Shown in pieces: positions 43,078 through 51,592 of a stretch of 64,000 nt of DNA (position 1 is the stretch's first letter; every line of letters begins with the position of its first letter). The DNA is from JARBUG01 sp035628915 (GTDB taxonomy: Bacteria; Bacillota; Sulfobacillia; Symbiobacteriales; Symbiobacteriaceae), in contig DASPIW010000048.1 in NCBI GenBank assembly GCA_035628915.1, positions 1 to 64,000 on the forward strand, written 5' to 3'. The notes under the pieces were generated by a model. It was not told the origin of the DNA. It worked only from the letters and a program-made list of their open reading frames with translations, and made no database searches. A program made the translations under genes and the position numbers.

Positions 43078-43863
43078 CTACTTCTGCTTCAGTTCGGCAG
43101 GCCTCACTTTTAGCATGCCGTGCATGCCGACTTCATAGTGCCCCGGTATGTGGCAGGCCGTCTCGAAATCGCCTGCGTCCAGCAGCACCAGGGTGACCTC
43201 CGCGGTCTGGCCGGGCTTCACGTCCTCGACTTCCACCGCATAGTGGCCGAGGGCGAACTCGTGCAACTCCTTACCCTTGTTGGTCACCACGAAGGTCACT
43301 TTCGTATGCTGCTCCATGGTGATGATCTCGGGCTGAATCTTGTGGTCCACCAGGGTGATTTCGATCCGCTGTTCCTGGTTGAAGGGGATCTCCTGGGTCG
43401 GATCCTTCTGGACCAACTCCGGCCGGATCTTCGCCCCCAGCAGCTCGGCGGCGCCCGACAGGAGGCGGCCCAGCTTCACCGTCTCCTCATCCAGCTCGTA
43501 GAAGCGGAACTGATCCGCCGGCTTGGTGAATTCGTGATCCAGTTCGACAGCGCCGTCTTCAATGTGCACGGCGAGCTTGGGATCGACCGGCTCCAGGGCC
43601 GCCTTCACGGTCTTCCAATGCGTGCGGAACTCCTGGAACCGGGCGTGGGCGCCGGGAATATCCTTGCCTTTTCCGGCGTCATTCATTGCCTTGAGGGCGA
43701 TGAGGCTGTTTTCGATCGGTGCGACCAGTTCAGGATGGCCCTGCGCCGGCTTTTCGCCCGCCTGCGGCGCTGGCGGGGCAGGCGGCTTCGGGCTGCAGCC
43801 CGCGGCCACGGCGGCGCCCAGCACGAGCAGAACGGCAAGGGCTTTTGACAGTTGCTGCACCAT
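43078..43863 (-). CDS. cupredoxin-domain lipoprotein
   Basis: 261 residues from the ATG at 43861-43863 (AAAGGGGGAG upstream). Lipoprotein signal with lipobox AAVAAGC. The middle ~100 residues are helical. The C-terminal ~95 residues form a cupredoxin fold with type-1 copper ligands His (HEFALGHY), then Cys, His and Met in CHIPGHYEVGMHGML. It probably binds copper outside the membrane, as an electron carrier or copper store. It is divergent from the next gene. Confidence 0.85.
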   Translation of the reverse strand: MVQQLSKALAVLLVLGAAVAAGCSPKPPAPPAPQAGEKPAQGHPELVAPIENSLIALKAMNDAGKGKDIPGAHARFQEFRTHWKTVKAALEPVDPKLAVHIEDGAVELDHEFTKPADQFRFYELDEETVKLGRLLSGAAELLGAKIRPELVQKDPTQEIPFNQEQRIEITLVDHKIQPEIITMEQHTKVTFVVTNKGKELHEFALGHYAVEVEDVKPGQTAEVTLVLLDAGDFETACHIPGHYEVGMHGMLKVRPAELKQK

Positions 43864-43959
43864 CGGTTCTCCCCCTTTGTGCATCAATCACATTCATTTG
43901 GACGGGCTTTATGGCTGTTGGGTTCTACGGAGGGCGAAAATAAGGCGGCGGGGAGAACC

Positions 43960-44388
43960 ATGCCGGCGCCGCCGGCGTACTATCAGGCAGAAATGGCAGA
44001 GGAGGGGTCGGCCGTGCCTGTTGCCGCAAGACTGGCACTGCTTGCGCTCGTGATCGGGGGAATACTGGGACTGCTGGTGCTGGGCGCCGCCGCCGCGGCC
44101 GGGCGGCAGAAGAGACTGCCCTTCTGGCTGGCGGGCACGGCCTGGGGGCTTTTGACCGCGGGGATGATGCTGAGCGACTGCGCCGCTGGCGCAGGCATGG
44201 GGCCGGGCGCCTTGTCGCGGTCGGCGTTTCCTGTTTTCTTTGCCGGCCTCGCCGGTTTTCCGGTCGCCGTGATTTGGGGGCAGAAACCGTGGCTGCTCAA
44301 ATGGTTTCTCGCCCAGCTCATCCTGCTGGTCGCCATCGCCCCGGCGTTCTTCACGGCAGTAATCTCTGCACTTTGTTCATTTACGTAA
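43960..44388 (+). CDS. four-helix membrane protein
   Basis: 142 residues from the ATG at 43960 behind GGGGAGA. Four hydrophobic helices; the second loop has the motif SDCAAGAGMGPG. No family recognised. It lies between the cupredoxin gene (opposite strand) and phoU. Confidence 0.6.
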   Translation: MPAPPAYYQAEMAEEGSAVPVAARLALLALVIGGILGLLVLGAAAAAGRQKRLPFWLAGTAWGLLTAGMMLSDCAAGAGMGPGALSRSAFPVFFAGLAGFPVAVIWGQKPWLLKWFLAQLILLVAIAPAFFTAVISALCSFT

Positions 44389-44455
44389 GTCGGCAGGGGG
44401 AGTCCGTTCAGAGGGCGAAAGAATAAGGATATCGCCTTGGTAGGGAGGCCATTTC

Positions 44456-45109
44456 GTGCGCCAGACGTTTCACGATCAGATCCAGGAGCTGCAGCAGCGC
44501 ATCATTTACATGGGGAATCTGGTCAGCGAGATGATTGACCAGGCGACCCTTTCTCTGGCCCGCAAGGATTCCGATCTGGCCCGCAAAGTCATCGCCGACG
44601 ATGACGAAATCGACGGCCTGCTGATCGAAGTCCAGATGAAGTCGATGCAGCTGCTGGCGCTGCAGCAGCCCATGGCGCGGGATCTGCGCCGCATCGGGAC
44701 CGGTATGAAGATCGTCACCGATCTGGAGCGGATGGCCGATCATGCCACGGATATCGCTGAGGTGACGCTGCGGCTCGAAGGTGAGCCCCTGATCAAACCC
44801 CTGGTCGACATTCCCCGCATGGCGGGCCTTGCCCAGCAGATGACCCGGCATGCCCTCGACGCATACGTCGGGCAGAACGAGAAGCTCGCCCGGGAAATGA
44901 TCGCGATGGACCACGATGTTGATGCCATTTACAGCCGGATGTTCGATGAGCTGCTCGGGTTCATGGAGCGGGATCCGGCGGTGGTGAAGCAGGCGACCTA
45001 TCTGCTGCATGTGGCTGCCTACCTCGAGCGGGTGGCCGATCATGCCACCAACATTGGCGAGTGGACGATCTACATGCTGACGGGCGTGCTGGAAGAGCTG
45101 AATGACTGA
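44456..45109 (+). CDS. phoU: PhoU-like phosphate regulator
   Basis: 217 residues, the usual PhoU length. Two three-helix bundles carry the repeated metal-binding motif: DLERMADHATDIAE near residue 90 and YLERVADHATNIGE near 190. PhoU links the Pst phosphate transporter with the PhoR kinase. No pst or phoR gene is nearby. GTG start at 44456 behind AGGGAGG. Strong terminator downstream. Confidence 0.95.
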   Translation: MRQTFHDQIQELQQRIIYMGNLVSEMIDQATLSLARKDSDLARKVIADDDEIDGLLIEVQMKSMQLLALQQPMARDLRRIGTGMKIVTDLERMADHATDIAEVTLRLEGEPLIKPLVDIPRMAGLAQQMTRHALDAYVGQNEKLAREMIAMDHDVDAIYSRMFDELLGFMERDPAVVKQATYLLHVAAYLERVADHATNIGEWTIYMLTGVLEELND

Positions 45110-45118
45110 GCAGAACGC

Positions 45119-45178
45119 GCCGGAGTCCGTGAGTGCAGCCTTTGGCGGCTGCGCTTCACGGACTCCGGTTTGCTTTTT
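45119..45178 (+). terminator. terminator after phoU
   Basis: CCGGAGTCCGTGA / TCACGGACTCCGG outer arms with an inner GCAGCC/GGCTGC hairpin, then TTTGCTTTTT. It also serves the convergent minus-strand gene. Confidence 0.88.
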
Positions 45179-45187
45179 CCGTCCGGA

Positions 45188-45304
45188 CTATGGCTTGCGA
45201 TTCCAGAGCTTGATGAGCAGGGCGATTCCCACGAAGGGAATGGCCAGGAGCCCGATTGCCAGGATGATGATGATGATTTCCATGATCCCGATGTTCTCCA
45301 GCAT
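45188..45304 (-). CDS. 38-residue single-helix membrane peptide
   Basis: Starts at the ATG at 45302-45304 with GGGAGGAG ideally placed upstream. The peptide is one long hydrophobic helix (IMEIIIIILAIGLLAIPFVG) with a basic end (LWNRKP). Too short to assign. The good ribosome site is the main evidence that it is real. Confidence 0.6.
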   Translation of the reverse strand: MLENIGIMEIIIIILAIGLLAIPFVGIALLIKLWNRKP

Positions 45305-45326
45305 CGTGGCTCTCCTCCCGTTCGCT

Positions 45327-45815
45327 TCATGGGGTATGGTCTCCAGAGGCCGGGGATCGAAGCTGCAATCTGAATGGCCATCCCAAGTACCGATAATGGA
45401 TGGTGACCGTATCCGGTATCGCATCCCGAAGCTTCCATCCGACCATGACACCCGTCCACGGGGGGCCGTGTTGCGCCGGGGGAAGGACTTGCCGTGCGAC
45501 ATCCCCGGAAACATGCTTGCCCGATGCTCTTCCCAAGTGAATGCTACTGGGTGGATTCGTTTCAGATCTGATTGCCAGGATATATGCTGGACGGCGGGCG
45601 CCCTCCGCCACTGTGATGTTGATCAGGCGGACCGGGAACCTGCCGCTGTTTCGAAGGTTGAACCCAATTGCGTGGTATCCGCCCGGCACCTTAGCGGATT
45701 CCGACGACAAGGCGGACAGGGGCGGGTTCCTGAAAAACCACGCCGTCGCCAGCAGGTAAGCAGCGCAAAGCGCGAGGAAGGGGGGTATCGCAAATCGGCG
45801 CAGCGTTGCTATCAG
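45327..45815 (-). CDS. membrane-anchored hypothetical protein, start uncertain
   Basis: The clear part (from a TTG at 45710) reads like a real domain: GGYHAIGFNLRNSGRFPVRL and HYRYLGWPFRLQL. The same frame continues upstream through a convincing membrane helix (FLALCAAYLLATAWFF), but there is no ATG, GTG or TTG before it. A CTG at 45813-45815 lies seven bases after GGGGG. Either a rare CTG start is used, or the original start was lost by a small deletion (an ATG two bases off frame lies just upstream). Possibly a decaying gene. Confidence 0.45.
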   Translation of the reverse strand: MIATLRRFAIPPFLALCAAYLLATAWFFRNPPLSALSSESAKVPGGYHAIGFNLRNSGRFPVRLINITVAEGARRPAYILAIRSETNPPSSIHLGRASGKHVSGDVARQVLPPAQHGPPWTGVMVGWKLRDAIPDTVTIHYRYLGWPFRLQLRSPASGDHTP

Positions 45816-45830
45816 AACATCACCCCCATC

Positions 45831-46276
45831 TCACTGTGCAGATGACCGCGTGATCTGCCATTCGTGGCTCTGGACGTTGAACGTCTCGCTCGCACCTTGT
45901 TCCGCCCGGAAGGTGATTACCATGCCGGATGGTGGTCACTGTAGACGACGCCCATGGCCAGGACGGTCTGCACGCCCTCATCATGCCAACTCTGGCCCCG
46001 CCCGCTGTAGGAAAACGGATGGTAGGGTCTTTCCCAGGCGCACTTTGCCCAGCCCCAGCTGCGCCAGAGGGGTCCGACCCGGTGCGCCAGGGCGGTTACG
46101 CACTCATGGTCGGTTTGGAGCAGAAGGGCCATGCCCGCATCGAACGGTTGGGTTGCCAACCCTATGCCGCGGAAGGGGATCGTTCCACGGGCAGTCAGGT
46201 GGTTACCGGTCGCGAGCAAGCCTATTCAGACCAGTCCGGTCAGAACTAGCCCGGTCTTGAGCCACCGCCGAGTCAT
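45831..46276 (-). pseudogene. decayed secreted/membrane protein gene
   Basis: A proper start exists: AAAGGAGGG, eight bases, then an ATG at 46274-46276 and a signal-like MTRRWLKTGLVLTGLV. An in-frame TGA at 46226-46228 then interrupts the helix, which resumes as IGLLATGNHL and runs to a stop at 45917. A second frame continues directly as MVITFRAEQGASETF, to a stop at 45831-45833. So one nonsense change and one frameshift near 45919 would repair a single protein of about 147 residues. Sequencing error is the alternative. Confidence 0.55.
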
Positions 46277-46446
46277 GGCATTGTCCCTCCTTTCTTGAAG
46301 GGCTTCAGGGGGCGGAGGAATTCACGGTTGCAGCAAAGTCAGATGCAATCGATTCGTTAGACGAACCGGTCACACAGATCGTTCCGTCGTGACGGCACCA
46401 ACCAAAAGCAGGGCGGTGTATCGTCGCACACCGCCCTGCCGCCGTT

Positions 46447-47151
46447 TTACCCCTGCACGCTGCCCATCAGCTTGGGCCCCCGGGGCTGCAGCCCCAGGGC
46501 GTCCGGCTCCCGGGTGATGCCCAGGGCATCAAACTCCACCTGGTCAGGCAGCCACGTCGCCACGCCGCCGGCGCCCGTGGCATCCACCACGAAAACCCCG
46601 CCGCTCTTACGCTTGCCGTCCTTGATCAGCCAGAGCTGATAGGCCTCGCCGGCCTGCAGTGGCGGCAATCCTTGCGCCTGGAGCGCAATCCGGGTCCCGC
46701 TGCCCTCCCGGGCGACAACCACCCGCCCCGTGGCGTTCGGGGCGCCTTCGGTGCCCTGCATCTTGACCGTGCGCTCGATCTGAACGGAATGCTCGAAGCC
46801 GGCGAGCCGCTCCTGCAGCCCGTACATCCGCATGAGCGAGTAGGATGCGACCGCCAGCGCCACGACTGCTGCCGCCGCCCAGACGGGCAGGCTCCACCGG
46901 CTGCGGCCCCGGGCGGGCGCCACCTTCGCCGCATCGGCCACTCGCCGCAGCACCTTCGCCTTCAGGTCGGGCGGCGGCGTCGCATCCGGCACGGCCAGAG
47001 GCAGAAGATTGAGCGTGTCGGCCACCTCCCGGACTTTCAGCTGGCAGGCCAGGCAGGAAGCGAGATGCGCCTCGTACGCCCGCTCCTCTTCTGCAGTCAG
47101 CTGACGGAGGCTGTAGGGAATGGCTTCAGGAGCGAGGGGACATGCGTGCAT
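46447..47151 (-). CDS. RskA-like anti-sigma factor
   Basis: 234 residues. The N-terminal zinc-binding anti-sigma domain shows the His and Cys pair HLASCLACQ; one membrane helix is at about residues 92-112 (SLPVWAAAAVVALAVASYSL). The C-terminal RskA domain has AYQLWLIKDGKR and VVVDATG-like segments. It should hold the cognate ECF sigma factor at the membrane. Its start overlaps the end of the sigma gene by 26 bases. Confidence 0.88.
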   Translation of the reverse strand: MHACPLAPEAIPYSLRQLTAEEERAYEAHLASCLACQLKVREVADTLNLLPLAVPDATPPPDLKAKVLRRVADAAKVAPARGRSRWSLPVWAAAAVVALAVASYSLMRMYGLQERLAGFEHSVQIERTVKMQGTEGAPNATGRVVVAREGSGTRIALQAQGLPPLQAGEAYQLWLIKDGKRKSGGVFVVDATGAGGVATWLPDQVEFDALGITREPDALGLQPRGPKLMGSVQG

Positions 47152-47707
47152 GCGCGTCAGCCTCCTTTCGGCGGGGAGCCATCAAGCATTGTCGCAGCGC
47201 TTCCAGACCTAGCCGCACCCGCCCCTTGACTGTGCCGAGGGGAATGCCCAGCTTGCCGGCAATCTCCTGCTGGGTCATGGCCCCGAAGTAGGCCATCTCC
47301 AGGGCCTGCCGCTGCTCGGCGGGCAGGTGCATCAGGGCGGACTTGACCTGGGCGCCCATTACGGCCGTTTCGGCCTGACCGGCGGGATCTTCCGCGGGGT
47401 CCGGCTCATCGGGCTGCTGGTCAAACCGGCTGGGCATCGCCCGGCGCCGGGCCCTGACGACATCGACCGTCGTGGTGTAGGCCATGTGCAGAATCCAGGA
47501 GCCGGCCCGCCCCCGTTCGGGGTCGAACCGGGACGCGCTCTTCCAGACCTTGACGAACACGTCCTGCGTTACGTCTTCGGCGGCGGCGCCGTCGCCCAGC
47601 ATGCGCAGGGCCAGCGCATAGATTTGGCGCCCGTAGCGGTCGTACAGGTCGCCGACAGCCGCCTGATCGCCCGCGGCCACGCGGGCCAGCAGTGCTGAGT
47701 CATCCAT
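47126..47707 (-). CDS. ECF sigma factor (SigK-like)
   Basis: 193 residues from the ATG at 47705-47707. Region 2 (LYDRYGRQIYALALRMLGD, then AEDVTQDVFVKVWK) and region 4 (LPAEQRQALEMAYFGAMTQQ, then IPLGTVKGRVRLGLEALR) are intact. It pairs with the RskA-like anti-sigma gene downstream. An earlier ATG at 47764 has no ribosome site. GGCAAC about 80 bases upstream recalls ECF -35 elements, which would fit autoregulation, but no matching -10 is clear. Confidence 0.92.
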   Translation of the reverse strand: MDDSALLARVAAGDQAAVGDLYDRYGRQIYALALRMLGDGAAAEDVTQDVFVKVWKSASRFDPERGRAGSWILHMAYTTTVDVVRARRRAMPSRFDQQPDEPDPAEDPAGQAETAVMGAQVKSALMHLPAEQRQALEMAYFGAMTQQEIAGKLGIPLGTVKGRVRLGLEALRQCLMAPRRKEADAHARMSPRS

Positions 47708-48079
47708 AGGTGCCGCATCCCCCCCGTTCACTTGACATACGGGCGTGCTGTCCTGTCGGATCATTCATCTTTTTGACTGAAAAAGTTGCCACGGGATGCG
47801 GACAAAGGGGCGACCTGTGGATGTGGCTGCTGCGCAGTGGGCAGCTGGCCCGACCATCAGGTCGCCCCTTTTGGTGACAAGCGGTTACTCCGCCTCGGTT
47901 GGTTTTTGCGCCAAAACGCCTGGTCTGAGACGCAAATCTTGATCGAGAGGCCTCGGGAAAGCCGGTTCGCGGGCTATGAGGCCAGAATTCCCGCTTCTCC
48001 GTCGGTTTCTGCGCGCTGGGACGGGGAGGGGAGCGCAAAAACCCTCAGAGGGCGGGGCCCCGGGGCCCCTGCCCGTCTC
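47708..48079. other. intergenic region with two long hairpins
   Basis: A perfect stem AAAGGGGCGACCTG (47804-47817) pairs with CAGGTCGCCCCTTT (47858-47871) around a 40-base loop with its own GCTGC/GCAGC stem. Near 48050-48066 is the palindrome GGGGCCCCGGGGCCCC. Either may end transcription from the decayed hydrolase gene. No gene recognised. Confidence 0.55.
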
Positions 48080-48894
48080 TCAGCCACCAATCGCCCGGCC
48101 CCCGACCATTGCACGAATCGCTTCCACTACCGCCTCCGGGTTCTCCAGAGGCACAGCGTGCCCCGAATCGGGCAGCAGCACCAGGCGGCTCCGCGACGAA
48201 AGCCCCGTCAACTCCGCCTGGGCGTCTTTCATCAGCCGCCAATGCCGGTCGACGTCCAACCCGCCGCTTCCGGCCTTCAAATCGCACCGGCCGCTGCTCA
48301 GAACCAGCAGTGGCGTTTCGCCCAAAGACCCGGCGCCTCCGAGCCGGCCCAGCAGGTCCGGCATCTCCTGCCACTCCTGGTCCACCGCCTGCCACAGGCA
48401 GGCATCGCTGCCAAAGGCGCGGGTCGACCAGGATCAGCCCGGCCACTTCATCGGGGTGCGCCTCGGCGAAGAGGCGGGCGTACAGCGCGCCGAGCGAGTG
48501 GCCCACCAATATGTACGGCCCGGGGATCTCGGCCCGGTGCAGCAGTTCGTGCAAATCGGCGGCGACCCGGTCCCCCGTGCGCCGGCCCGGGTCGGGGTCG
48601 CTCCAGGCGTAGCCCGCCCGGTCGTACGTGCAGACCCGGGCAAACCCAGCCGCTTCCGCCTGCACCAGGCTCCACATGACCGACGTGTTGAAGCGGCCCG
48701 CCTCAATTACCACCGTCGGCCCCGAGGCGGCGCCTGTGCAATGTAGATGGAGCCGGCGCCCGTCCACCGCCACCAGCCGGCCCGGGGGCGGGAAACGGCG
48801 CCGGGAAACGGCGCCGGGCGGCAGCCCCTGCCAGTGCTTCGTACGCGGCCCCGGCCATCAGCAGTCCGAGGATGACCAGCAACGCAATGATCAT
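48080..48894 (-). pseudogene. alpha/beta hydrolase with two frame lesions
   Basis: An alpha/beta hydrolase split across three frames. The start at 48892-48894 (AGGAGGGG upstream) gives a membrane helix and GAAARRRF. A 13-bp tandem duplication (GGGAAACGGCGCC at 48790-48802 and 48803-48815) then shifts the frame. Removing one copy restores FPPPGRLVAVDGRRLHLHCTG-type sequence joined to the core (nucleophile elbow LVGHSLGAL). A second lesion near 48415 (two bases missing or one extra) shifts to the frame encoding LLVLSSGRC and LLPDSGHAVPLENPE with the catalytic His. The gene is dead unless the sequence is wrong. Confidence 0.82.
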
Positions 48895-49024
48895 GACGAC
48901 ATCCCCTCCTACGAATGGGTACGGCAACGAGCGGCGTGTAACCTCTGTGTACGGACCACGCTGACGAACAGGAATTGGCGTGGCCGGCGCCGTACTCTCC
49001 GCCAACAGACAGGAGGGGATCTCC

Positions 49025-50128
49025 GTGCCGCCAAGGCACCTAAAGAAGGGCAAGGAACTGCCGCCCATCGCCATAGGCAGCCCCCTGACCGCGGAGGCGC
49101 TGCCGGCGCCCCTGGTGTACTACCCATCCAAGTACGGCGTCTTCTTCGCATTTGCGTCCAGCCGGGAGGAGCCGCCGGTGCTCTGCGCCTGTGCCGAGGG
49201 GGCGATACGCACCCTGATCCGCCTGGCCCGGGCCTCGGCAGAGCCTCCGCCCCCCGGCGATGGCCACCCGCTGCGCCTCCCGCCGTCCGATTACGGCTTC
49301 TTCCCGGATCCGATCGCCAGGGACCTCCTGGGGCAGGCGGATCCGATCGGCGCCCTGCGCTTCCGGCCGGGCCTGTGCCACCGCTGCAACCTGAAGGCGC
49401 CCGCCCTCCGGTACTGCCACGAGGCGGAAGGACAGCGCTTCGTGCAGACGTATGGCTGGTACATCAACCAGACCTATTTGCGGCTCGGGATTCACCCGCT
49501 GTCTCACCAGTATCTGCCGGACGTTTGTCCGCCCGAGTTTCATGATATGCTGGGCCGGATTCATGAACTGGGGGCGCAACTACGGGCTGCACGGGCCGGA
49601 CTGGCGGCCCTGATGAACGGCGACCGGCGCGCGATTCCCCGCAGTGAGCAGTCGCACTGGCCGAATGTTACGAAGGCCGAGGCGGCAGCGCTGGAGGCGA
49701 TCGAATGGCAGCTCGGCCGGCCGCGACGGGAACTGGGGAACGCCGTGCAGAACATTACGCGGTCCGAGTTCGGCGTCCGGGCCGTGGGCGACGGCTGGAT
49801 CAGCGAGACCCAGCTGTACCGGATCATCTGCGGGCTCTTTGCCGGCGAGCAGGTACTCCGCCACCACCGCCCGGATTGGCTGGAGGGGCTGGAGCTCGAC
49901 GTATACCTGCCGGGGCGGAAGCTGGCCGTCGAGTACCAGGGGCAGCAGCATTTTCACCCGATCAAGGCCTGGGGCGGGGAGGGCGCCCTCCGGCAGCTGC
50001 AGGCCCGCGACGCCCGGAAATTGCAGATCTGCCGGGAGGCGGGGGTGCATCTGGTCACCATTGACTACACAGAACCCCTGACCGACGAGCATATCCGGGA
50101 GCGGATCAACGCAAAGCCGGGCAGCTGA
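49025..50128 (+). CDS. protein with nuclease-like C-terminal domain
   Basis: 367 residues from the GTG at 49025 behind AGGAGGGG. The N-terminal ~230 residues are not recognised; a CHRCNLKAPALRYCHEAEG segment may bind metal. The C-terminal part shows ELDVYLPGRKLAVEYQGQQH, then QARDARKLQICREAGVHLV, the same order of motifs as in the protein at 6664-7674 (ELD; E-x-x-G-x-Q-H; RD-x-x-K; Cys; G-hydrophobic). This suggests a shared PD-(D/E)XK/Vsr-like nuclease domain on different N-terminal parts. Divergent from the decayed hydrolase. Confidence 0.6.
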   Translation: MPPRHLKKGKELPPIAIGSPLTAEALPAPLVYYPSKYGVFFAFASSREEPPVLCACAEGAIRTLIRLARASAEPPPPGDGHPLRLPPSDYGFFPDPIARDLLGQADPIGALRFRPGLCHRCNLKAPALRYCHEAEGQRFVQTYGWYINQTYLRLGIHPLSHQYLPDVCPPEFHDMLGRIHELGAQLRAARAGLAALMNGDRRAIPRSEQSHWPNVTKAEAAALEAIEWQLGRPRRELGNAVQNITRSEFGVRAVGDGWISETQLYRIICGLFAGEQVLRHHRPDWLEGLELDVYLPGRKLAVEYQGQQHFHPIKAWGGEGALRQLQARDARKLQICREAGVHLVTIDYTEPLTDEHIRERINAKPGS

Positions 50129-50139
50129 TGCTGCCCGGC
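50116..50139 (+). terminator. hairpin at the end of the nuclease-like gene
   Basis: GCCGGGCAGC / GCTGCCCGGC perfect 10-bp arms around TGAT, which contains the stop codon. No T-run follows, so termination efficiency is uncertain. Confidence 0.6.
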
Positions 50140-50147
50140 CGGTTCGG

Positions 50148-50354
50148 TCAGCGGTGCGGATCGCCATATTTCTCGGCGTTCAACTGCCGGAGAATTTGGA
50201 TGATCTCAGCCTCGCTGGCGCCCAGGCGCTCAAGCTGCTGCCGGACTTCGACTTGCGAACTGCACCACATGTCGCCCACCCGGTAGCGATTGCCTACGGC
50301 TGCCACGGTCGGGCGCCGGCGGAAGCGGCCCAACAGCCAATCTACAATGTTCAT
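50148..50354 (-). CDS. small hypothetical protein
   Basis: 68 residues from the ATG at 50352-50354 (GGAGGAG upstream). Starts MNIVDWLLGRFRRRP, then NRYRVGDMWCSSQVEV and a helix (LGASEAEIIQILRQLNAEKY) that resembles a UBA-like or EF-Ts-like three-helix segment. Unassigned. The strong ribosome site supports it. Confidence 0.65.
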   Translation of the reverse strand: MNIVDWLLGRFRRRPTVAAVGNRYRVGDMWCSSQVEVRQQLERLGASEAEIIQILRQLNAEKYGDPHR

Positions 50355-50445
50355 CGGTCTCCTCCCCACCGTGCCGGCGTGCCCCGGAAACCGCCCGCCG
50401 GCTTTTCGTCGTCTATCATATAGATTGGACTCCGGAGGGATCATG

Positions 50446-50757
50446 ATGCTGCCGATCTTGGCTCAGGTGTTCATCGGATGGCCGGCGATTCTCGGCTCGC
50501 TCTCCCTGTCGGTCGCCGGGATTCTCTCGAAGCGTGCCGGTCTGCTGGTGGCAGGCGCGATCACCTGCTTGGGCTTTGCCTGGTACGTGCAGGCGTGGCC
50601 GAACCCGGTGTTCAACGCCATCGGGTATTCGCTCCCGCTGACGCATCTGCTGGGAGCATGGGCGGTGCGGCGCCGAAACGCGTGGCTCGCCTGGCCGCTG
50701 CTGCTGCCTCACGCCGGTATGGCTACCTATCTGGCAGCGGCAGTCCTCTCGCAGTAA
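50446..50757 (+). CDS. small membrane protein
   Basis: 103 residues with three or four helices (IGWPAILGSLSLSVAGIL, AGLLVAGAITCLGFAWYV, and others). The ATG at 50446 is six bases from GGAGGG; the ATG at 50443 is also possible. Family unknown. It ends just before the tRNA operon promoter. Confidence 0.7.
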   Translation: MLPILAQVFIGWPAILGSLSLSVAGILSKRAGLLVAGAITCLGFAWYVQAWPNPVFNAIGYSLPLTHLLGAWAVRRRNAWLAWPLLLPHAGMATYLAAAVLSQ

Positions 50758-50789
50758 CAAAAATGTGCAGGTCTACATCAAATTACGTC

Positions 50790-50818
50790 TTGATGCGACC
50801 TTCCCGATGCTGTATCAT
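50790..50818 (+). promoter_or_regulatory. promoter of the tRNA operon
   Basis: TTGATG (50790-50795), 17-base spacer, TATCAT (50813-50818): a good sigma-70/SigA-type promoter, about 40 bases before the first tRNA. Confidence 0.85.
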
Positions 50819-50858
50819 ACGTAACTGTCACCGCTCTTCACACGGTGCACGAACTGAT

Positions 50859-50933
50859 TCCGGCATAGCTCAACGGTAGAGCATCCGGCTGTTAACCGGA
50901 GGGTTGTAGGTTCGAATCCTACTGCCGGAGCCA
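50859..50933 (+). tRNA. tRNA-Asn (GTT)
   Basis: Acceptor arms TCCGGCA / TGCCGGA close the molecule; anticodon loop CTGTTAA; T-loop TTCGAAT; encoded CCA at 50931-50933. First gene of the array. Confidence 0.96.
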
Positions 50934-50961
50934 AACGGCGCCTGTACCGGGCGCCACCGCT

Positions 50962-51036
50962 GCGGGTTTAGCTCAGCGGTAGAGCGACGCCTTGCCAAGG
51001 CGTAGGTCGCGAGTTCAAATCTCGTAACCCGCTCCA
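50962..51036 (+). tRNA. tRNA-Gly (GCC)
   Basis: Acceptor GCGGGTT / AACCCGC; anticodon stem ACGCC/GGCGT with loop TTGCCAA; T-loop TTCAAAT; encoded CCA. Confidence 0.96.
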
Positions 51037-51064
51037 TTCGCCGGTCTGCATGGCCGGCACAACC

Positions 51065-51139
51065 GGACCGCTAGCTCAATGGTAGAGCATCCGACTCTTA
51101 ATCGGACGGTTGAAGGTTCGAGTCCTTCGCGGTCCACCA
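51065..51139 (+). tRNA. tRNA-Lys (CTT)
   Basis: Acceptor GGACCGC / GCGGTCC; anticodon stem TCCGA/TCGGA with loop CTCTTAA; T-loop TTCGAGT; encoded CCA. Confidence 0.95.
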
Positions 51140-51174
51140 TCATGGTGGAGGAGGGTCCATGCCCTCCGCAAATC

Positions 51175-51259
51175 GGGGAGATACCCAAGTGGCTAAAGGG
51201 GCCTGACTGTAAATCAGGTAGCACTGCTTTCGGTGGTTCGAATCCACCTCTCCCCACCA
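51175..51259 (+). tRNA. tRNA-Tyr (GTA)
   Basis: 85 nt with the long variable arm of tRNA-Tyr. Acceptor GGGGAGA / TCTCCCC; anticodon loop CTGTAAA; encoded CCA. Confidence 0.96.
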
Positions 51260-51269
51260 GATACCCCCC

Positions 51270-51344
51270 GGGCGGTTAGCTCAGCGGGAGAGCACTTGCT
51301 TCACACGCAAGGGGTCACTGGTTCGATCCCAGTACCGCCCACCA
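51270..51344 (+). tRNA. tRNA-Val (CAC)
   Basis: Acceptor GGGCGGT / ACCGCCC; anticodon stem CTTGC/GCAAG with loop TTCACAC; T-loop TTCGATC; encoded CCA. Confidence 0.95.
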
Positions 51345-51414
51345 CCAGGTTGTCCGCCAAGCGGACAACCGCCGGCGACGGCCTCCAGGGGAAGCCGTGG
51401 AAGTAACTTCATAA

Positions 51415-51490
<76 letters not shown>

Positions 51491-51495
51491 TTAGC

Positions 51496-51572
51496 GGAGG
51501 CGTGGTGTAGTGGCCTAACATGCGGCCCTGTCACGGCCGAGACCGCGGGTTCGAATCCCGTCGCCTCCGCCA
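51496..51572 (+). tRNA. tRNA-Asp (GTC)
   Basis: Acceptor GGAGGCG / CGCCTCC; anticodon stem CGGCC/GGCCG with loop CTGTCAC; encoded CCA. Confidence 0.95.
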
Positions 51573-51592
51573 GGTTTTCTTCCCCTCGTCAC

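Noticed and set aside
43878..43892. TGTGC-ATCAA-TCACA before the cupredoxin gene as a third Crp/Fnr site
   Set aside because: One arm base is wrong and the spacer is five bases, not six.
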